The translations under genes and the position numbers were made by a program. From Eubacteriales Family XIII. Incertae Sedis bacterium (GTDB taxonomy: Bacteria > Bacillota > Clostridia > Peptostreptococcales > Anaerovoracaceae): 5,401 nucleotides of DNA. The stretch is from NCBI GenBank assembly GCA_031263875.1, contig JAISEX010000150.1, forward strand, positions 1 through 5,401, written 5' to 3'. Below are positions 1-2,685 of the stretch, piece by piece (position 1 is the first letter of the stretch; every line of letters begins with the position of its first letter). The notes beneath the pieces were generated by a model. That model made no database searches and was not told where the DNA came from. It saw nothing but the letters and a program-made list of their open reading frames with translations.

Positions 1-349
1 CTTTCCGCAGCGTAATGGCAGCCGGACGCTTCGCCGTTACGTGAAACGTTACCGTATGGCCGCCGACCGTCAGGGTCGCGTCGCCCACAAAGCCGACCGG
101 AAAGGTGACGCCGTATGACTTATCGGCGGTAACCTCCGTCAATCTCGCGTCTTTCGCATCGTCGGTATCCGTCAGATCCCATTCGCCCACCGGCACCGTT
201 TTGTCCGTCGTAAAGTAGCGCGTGGTTTCCGCGCCGACCGGACTGGTCAGATTGACGGTCAGATTCGTGTCCGTCGTTTCCTCGTAGGCGTTGCCCTCGA
301 CCGGCAAAGAACCGAGCGTCAGCGCACCCTCGCTGTAGGTCAGCGCGTA
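1..349 (-). repeat. Shared linker module, copy in the downstream gene
   Basis: This encodes residues from 'LTYSEGALTLGS' to 'VTFHVTAKRPA'. It aligns over its full visible length with 3310-3654. DNA identity is highest at the ends: 36 of 38 bases between 312-349 and 3617-3654, and 21 of 22 between 32-53 and 3340-3361. The middle differs more, with small length differences. Confidence 0.85.
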
Positions 350-1567
350 TTCGCTGGCCTCACCTTCCGTTCCGCGAAAATCACTTACCGTTCCGCTGCC
401 GTCTGCCACCTTCACCTTCATCGTTACCGGAGTTCCGGCAAAGTCCGTATAATTGGCGCCGTTATCCTGTTCGCTGAATACCTTGAGCGTATACGTCCCG
501 TCCGCTACGCCCGCAAGCGGGATGCTCAGGCTGCCGCTTGCCGCGCTCGCGGTGTCCGCCAGCTTTCCGTAATACTTTACCGCCTCGCCGCCCTTCGTCA
601 AAACGCACGAAACATACGTGTTCGCACCCGTGGCGGCATTCTCATACGTAAAGGAAAGCGTATCGGCAGTCTGCGTGCGCTGCTCCGGCGTCGCGATAAC
701 GTCCAGCGTCCGGGAATTATCCTTCATCGTAAATTTCACGGGACTGGCCGGAGCCGATGCGCTGACGAGACCGCCGCCGACGGCAGCCGATTTCATGCCC
801 GCTCCGCTCGCTTCAGAGGTAAAGAGCACGGACGCCAGGTTTAAGCTCAGCGCGGGGCGCACGGTGATACCGGCCGCAGCCCCGTCATAAGTACCGGAAT
901 TGCTGACGCCTTCATCCGTGACAAAGTGCACCGAGAATCTGGTTCCGGCGCGACGCGAACGCAGCCACCAAAAGCGTCCGTAACTCCCCACGGTCGCGTC
1001 ATCCACAGCCGCATACTCATCGTAAGACAGCGGCCACAGCTTTTGGTTCGGCGCGGTACGGGGGTCCCACGCCGGAGCGTCCGGCATGTAGTCATCTCCC
1101 ACTATGGTGCGGGAATTGATAAAAGCCGCCTCCTTTGCGGGAAAACCGTTTGCGATGCTCTCCATTTTCCTTTGCAACGTACCGCCCACATAGTCGCTGG
1201 GCCAGATATAATCATTCTCCCAATAGCGGCTATTCTCACCATCTTCAAAGCGGCCGTAACCGGGGAGAGGTGTGAACGAGACGCTTCGGAAGGACGAAAT
1301 ACCGAAGGGCCCGTCGGGCGTCCCGTCGCCTTTCGCGAGCAGCGTCACGCTGTTTGCCTGCGGGTAGACCCCCGCCGGGCTGTTGTCGAGAACATACCAT
1401 TCATATCCCGCGAAGCCCACCACCGTGCTGTTTGGCGTCATCGCCGGGACGTCTTCCCGCATACCCGTTTCCGCAGAAACCGTGCCCGGCAGCAGCGTCA
1501 TCAGCATGATGGCAGCGACGAGCAGCGCAAGCCCTCTCTTTTTTTGTGTAATTTTTACCGTGTGCAT
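1..1567 (-). CDS. Secreted DUF6273-type/Ig-like protein, paralogue of the upstream gene, 3' end missing
   Basis: Reading from ATG at 1567-1565, 522 codons stay open to the window edge; no stop is reached, so the C-terminus is missing. The start is supported by AAGGGGAGGT 8 nt upstream and by a signal peptide directly after it: basic MHTVKITQKKRG, then a hydrophobic core, then 'GTVSA' with likely cleavage after Ala32. Residues about 49-242 form a DUF6273-like domain ('GYEWYVL', 'FWWLRS' at 199-204, 'VRPALSL' at 236-242). Residues about 246-390 form an Ig-like module ('SVLFTSEASG', 'YYGKLA', 'GTYTLKVFSEQ'), a combination common in clostridial surface proteins. Residues 409-522 are the module shared with the upstream paralogue. 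By analogy a second DUF6273 domain probably follows outside the window. Binding or adhesion is inferred; no catalytic motif is visible. It has its own promoter and a long leader. Confidence 0.92.
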   Translation of the reverse strand, partial: MHTVKITQKKRGLALLVAAIMLMTLLPGTVSAETGMREDVPAMTPNSTVVGFAGYEWYVLDNSPAGVYPQANSVTLLAKGDGTPDGPFGISSFRSVSFTPLPGYGRFEDGENSRYWENDYIWPSDYVGGTLQRKMESIANGFPAKEAAFINSRTIVGDDYMPDAPAWDPRTAPNQKLWPLSYDEYAAVDDATVGSYGRFWWLRSRRAGTRFSVHFVTDEGVSNSGTYDGAAAGITVRPALSLNLASVLFTSEASGAGMKSAAVGGGLVSASAPASPVKFTMKDNSRTLDVIATPEQRTQTADTLSFTYENAATGANTYVSCVLTKGGEAVKYYGKLADTASAASGSLSIPLAGVADGTYTLKVFSEQDNGANYTDFAGTPVTMKVKVADGSGTVSDFRGTEGEASEYALTYSEGALTLGSLPVEGNAYEETTDTNLTVNLTSPVGAETTRYFTTDKTVPVGEWDLTDTDDAKDARLTEVTADKSYGVTFPVGFVGDATLTVGGHTVTFHVTAKRPAAITLRK

Positions 1568-1650
1568 AATATGATACCTCCCCTTGTATCGTTCCGCATG
1601 CCGCGCGTTTTTGCCGGCACAGAACCACTGATACTGACGTCTTTTTTCAT
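1555..1650 (-). CDS. Small ORF (31 aa) overlapping the start of the downstream gene
   Basis: ATG at 1650-1648 has AAAGGAG (1667-1661) 10 nt upstream, a textbook ribosome binding site. It encodes 31 residues beginning MKKDVSISGSVPAKTRG and ends ILCTR with TAA at 1557-1555. The stop lies 13 nt inside the large secreted-protein gene that starts at 1567, in another frame, and its last codons contain that gene's ribosome binding site. Ribosomes finishing this ORF would therefore terminate on the downstream start, an arrangement typical of translational coupling. The peptide has no recognisable domain, no membrane segment and only one cysteine. The same frame stays open further upstream to an ATG at 1737, but that start lacks a well-placed ribosome site. 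It may act through its translation, not its product. Expression is unproven. Confidence 0.45.
   Translation of the reverse strand: MKKDVSISGSVPAKTRGMRNDTRGGIILCTR
1576..1585 (-). promoter_or_regulatory. Ribosome binding site of the secreted-protein gene
   Basis: The minus strand reads AAGGGGAGGT here, 8 nt (ATCATATT) before ATG at 1567. This long match to the anti-Shine-Dalgarno sequence fixes the start of the gene. It lies inside the last codons of the 31-residue ORF. Confidence 0.85.
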
Positions 1651-1652
1651 GT

Positions 1653-1676
1653 TCAATACACTCCTTTCACGCGCAT
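1653..1676 (-). CDS. Possible 7-codon leader ORF (MRVKGVY)
   Basis: ATG at 1676-1674 follows AAGGGGAGG (1695-1687) with a 10-nt spacer, nearly the same ribosome site as that of the large gene. Seven sense codons are followed by TGA at 1655-1653, only 2 nt before the ATG of the 31-residue ORF, and it spans that ORF's AAAGGAG site. It is too short for any product-based argument. The support is the quality and position of the ribosome site and the chained layout. Chance remains quite possible. Confidence 0.33.
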   Translation of the reverse strand: MRVKGVY

Positions 1677-1703
1677 AAGAAGCGCGCCTCCCCTTCGCGC
1701 CGC

Positions 1704-1807
1704 GGGCTTTATTCGGTAATCCCTCTGGCGCAGTCATTGAATGTTGTCATTTCTCCTGAGAGCTTTTCGTGCGTTATCTCCCCATAAGACCGCAGTTCAC
1801 AAAGCCC
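1704..1807 (-). ncRNA. Structured 5' leader element, candidate cis-regulatory RNA of unknown class
   Basis: In the leader of the secreted-protein gene, GGGCTTT (1807-1801) and AAAGCCC (1710-1704) form a perfect 7-bp closing stem around 90 nt. Inside, GCGGUC can pair with GACUGC (one G-U), UUAU with AUAA around a GGGGAG loop, AAUG with CAUU around ACAA, and the GGGAG loop could reach CUCUC as a pseudoknot. I compared it from memory with the common riboswitches (c-di-GMP I and II, glycine, TPP, SAM, cobalamin, purine, fluoride, guanidine, T-box) and found no match. It also contains AGGAGAA-ATG opening a 13-codon frame, with spacing too short for a good start. The stem is seen directly; regulatory function is inferred. 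Confidence 0.4.
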
Positions 1808-1813
1808 ATTAAC

Positions 1814-1880
1814 ATTTATAAATAAATAAGATTATTTTATTATAATCAGGAAGCATAACAATTTCAATCTATTTATAAAT
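1814..1880. promoter_or_regulatory. Pair of ATTTATAAAT palindromes bracketing the promoter
   Basis: The perfect 10-bp palindrome ATTTATAAAT occurs at 1871-1880, 3 bp upstream of the -35 box, and again at 1814-1823, about 10-20 nt past the predicted transcription start. The copies are 57 bp apart. Identical palindromes on both sides of a promoter are what a dimeric repressor or looping regulator would use. The surrounding AT richness raises the chance of coincidence, so operator function is an inference. Confidence 0.4.
1839..1867 (-). promoter_or_regulatory. Housekeeping-sigma promoter for the downstream secreted-protein gene
   Basis: On the minus strand TTGAAA (1867-1862) and TATAAT (1844-1839) are separated by exactly 17 nt, in the most AT-rich part of the window (roughly 20-30% GC on lines 1801-1920). 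This is one mismatch from consensus. Transcription would start near 1832, giving a leader of about 265 nt before the ATG at 1567. It lies downstream of the terminator at 2006-1965, so this gene appears to be a transcription unit of its own, separate from its upstream paralogue. Confidence 0.72.
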
Positions 1881-1964
1881 ATTTTTTATTGTTTCTTGCC
1901 GTTTTTTGCTGACCGGCTTGCTCTTTATGCCGTTTCCTCCCCCCGCACCGCCTCGCAGACGCAC

Positions 1965-2006
1965 AAAAAAACAGCCCCTGCGAGCGGTGCTTTGCCAGGC
2001 TGTTTT
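1965..2006 (-). terminator. Strong intrinsic terminator, possibly bidirectional
   Basis: AAAACAGCC (2006-1998 on the minus strand) pairs with GGCTGTTTT (1976-1968), with further weak pairing in the 21-nt interior. The minus strand continues in an uninterrupted run of seven T (1971-1965). In the plus direction the T run is broken (TTTTCTCTTTCTGTTTTT) but could also work. It separates the orphan stretch from the promoter of the downstream gene. No gene immediately upstream on either strand explains it. Confidence 0.8.
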
Positions 2007-2094
2007 CTCTTTCTGTTTTTAATTATTATAGTAAAACAAGATACGAAGAAGCCATATCCTGCTGATACCGAGCGGCCTAAACTATATCGGTCTG

Positions 2095-2106
2095 CCCCCC
2101 CCCCCC
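2095..2106. repeat. C12 homopolymer tract
   Basis: Twelve consecutive C on the plus strand (G12 on the minus strand) lie in non-coding sequence. Tracts of this length slip during replication and are used as phase-variation switches in some bacteria, but no promoter spacer or reading frame here clearly depends on it. Confidence 0.85.
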
Positions 2107-2165
2107 TTAATATGGAAGGTATTCGTTTGTATAATTACGTTTTTGTGCATGTTGCCCTATCCTCT

Positions 2166-2235
2166 ATTGCTTCGCCCTCCTGCGGGCGACCGAGCCGCCT
2201 CATCGCCATCCGCGAGCGCGCCGGCGCGAAGCAAT
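2166..2235. repeat. 10-bp inverted repeat enclosing a GC-rich hairpin
   Basis: ATTGCTTCGC (2166-2175) and GCGAAGCAAT (2226-2235) are perfect inverted copies 50 bp apart. Inside, CGCCC (2173-2177) can alternatively pair with GGGCG (2184-2188). No T tract follows on either strand, so it does not look like a terminator. Confidence 0.55.
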
Positions 2236-2361
2236 CTCGTTTTACGCTGCTTTCTTTTCTCGCGAACGTGCAGTCCTGCGCGCTGCTTTCCGCTGCTTAC
2301 CGCGTCCGCGTTTGTTACTTGTTATCTCATTATAATACAGATGCCCACTTTTGTGTGATTT

Positions 2362-2402
2362 AAAACATGAGAATTGTAAAGTTTTTTGGATTTTCATGTT
2401 TT
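2362..2402. repeat. Inverted repeat AAAACATGA / TCATGTTTT
   Basis: A perfect 9-bp inverted repeat, AAAACATGA (2362-2370) and TCATGTTTT (2394-2402). In plus-strand RNA the stem extends by about five more pairs including G-U pairs. It directly abuts the next inverted repeat. Confidence 0.5.
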
Positions 2403-2443
2403 GCAGCGAATAGCGATTCACCGGCCAAACGCTATTCTCTGCA
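2402..2443. repeat. Imperfect 14-bp inverted repeat
   Basis: TGCAG-C-GAATAGCG (2402-2415) pairs with CGCTATTC-T-CTGCA (2430-2443): 13 matched positions and one mismatch around a 14-nt loop. No T tract follows, so it is not an evident terminator. Two large hairpins side by side are unusual in plain intergenic DNA. Confidence 0.55.
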
Positions 2444-2516
2444 TGCAAGCGGCTTATCACGAAACGAATCAATCAATGAACTCATTCCATTATATGGGAT
2501 CTTCTCTTACCGCCAG

Positions 2517-2528
2517 CCCCCCCCCCCC
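2517..2528. repeat. Second C12 homopolymer tract
   Basis: Again exactly twelve C on the plus strand, 422 bp from the first tract and 4 nt beyond the T tract of the surface-protein gene terminator. Its flanks differ from those of the first tract, so it is not a simple duplication of the surrounding sequence. Confidence 0.85.
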
Positions 2529-2531
2529 GCC

Positions 2532-2560
2532 AAGAAAGCCCCCGCGGGGAGAGCGAGGGC
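2532..2560 (-). terminator. Likely intrinsic terminator of the upstream surface-protein gene
   Basis: Minus-strand RNA gives GCCCUCGC (2560-2553), loop UCUCCCC, GCGGGGGC (2545-2538): eight pairs including one G-U. It is followed by UUUCUU (2537-2532). It lies about 125 nt past the TAA at 2688-2686, in the right orientation. The U tract is short and interrupted, so read-through is likely. Confidence 0.6.
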
Positions 2561-2610
2561 ATGAAACACCTCCCCCGTAAGCCGCGTCTATACCCGGCCA
2601 CGGGTGGAGT

Positions 2611-2652
2611 GTGGAGTAGTATGCGATTTGGGCGCCGCATGGATCTCTCCAC
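2611..2652 (-). repeat. Two-tier hairpin in the 3' untranslated region of the upstream gene
   Basis: GTGGAG (2611-2616) pairs with CTCCAC (2647-2652) and, further in, ATGCG (2621-2625) pairs with CGCAT (2636-2640). It begins 33 nt past the stop codon, and GTGGAGT is directly repeated at 2604. No T tract follows. It may stabilise the 3' end of the mRNA. Confidence 0.35.
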
Positions 2653-2685
2653 GCCCCCGCCCGAAAGATTTGATTTTCCGGCCGC

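Larger units (their letters stand above)
2007..2531. other. Orphan repeat-rich stretch without a convincing gene
   Basis: Between the two terminators I find no ORF with a good ribosome site or a protein-like composition. The stretch holds two C12 tracts, three inverted repeats (2166-2235, 2362-2402, 2402-2443), three copies of CGCTGCTT (2245, 2281, 2291) and an ATTATAAT core at 2329-2336 that gives a TATAAT box on both strands but without a good -35. A 51-residue Lys/Arg-rich minus frame (ATG near 2397, ending 2242) lacks a ribosome site. It could encode an untranslated RNA ending at the 2006-1965 terminator, or be the remnant of a small mobile or repeat element. Confidence 0.5.

Noticed and set aside
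926..1678. Plus-strand open frame of 250 codons
   Set aside because: It lies opposite the secreted-protein gene and its leader, is rich in Arg and His as expected from an antisense frame, and runs across the ribosome site and leader features of the real gene.
1555..1737. Longer version (60 codons) of the small ORF, starting at 1737
   Set aside because: AGGAG lies about 15 nt before this ATG, which is too far. The ATG at 1650 in the same frame has a well-placed AAAGGAG, so the shorter form was kept.
1896..2363. Plus-strand open frame of 155 codons
   Set aside because: It reads through the 1965-2006 terminator and the first C12 tract, has no ribosome site, and shows no domain-like composition.
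2242..2472. Minus-strand frame with a Lys/Arg-rich tail
   Set aside because: Neither the ATG at 2472 nor the internal one near 2397 has a ribosome site. The basic tail comes from AAGCAGCG repeats, so coding is not supported.
2489..2494. TATAAT box on the minus strand downstream of the second C12 tract
   Set aside because: The hexamer at the proper distance is GCTGGC, which does not resemble a -35 box, so I do not call a promoter.
2007..2531. CRISPR array, tRNA or rRNA
   Set aside because: No regularly spaced repeats, no tRNA cloverleaf and no conserved rRNA stretches were seen here or elsewhere in the window.
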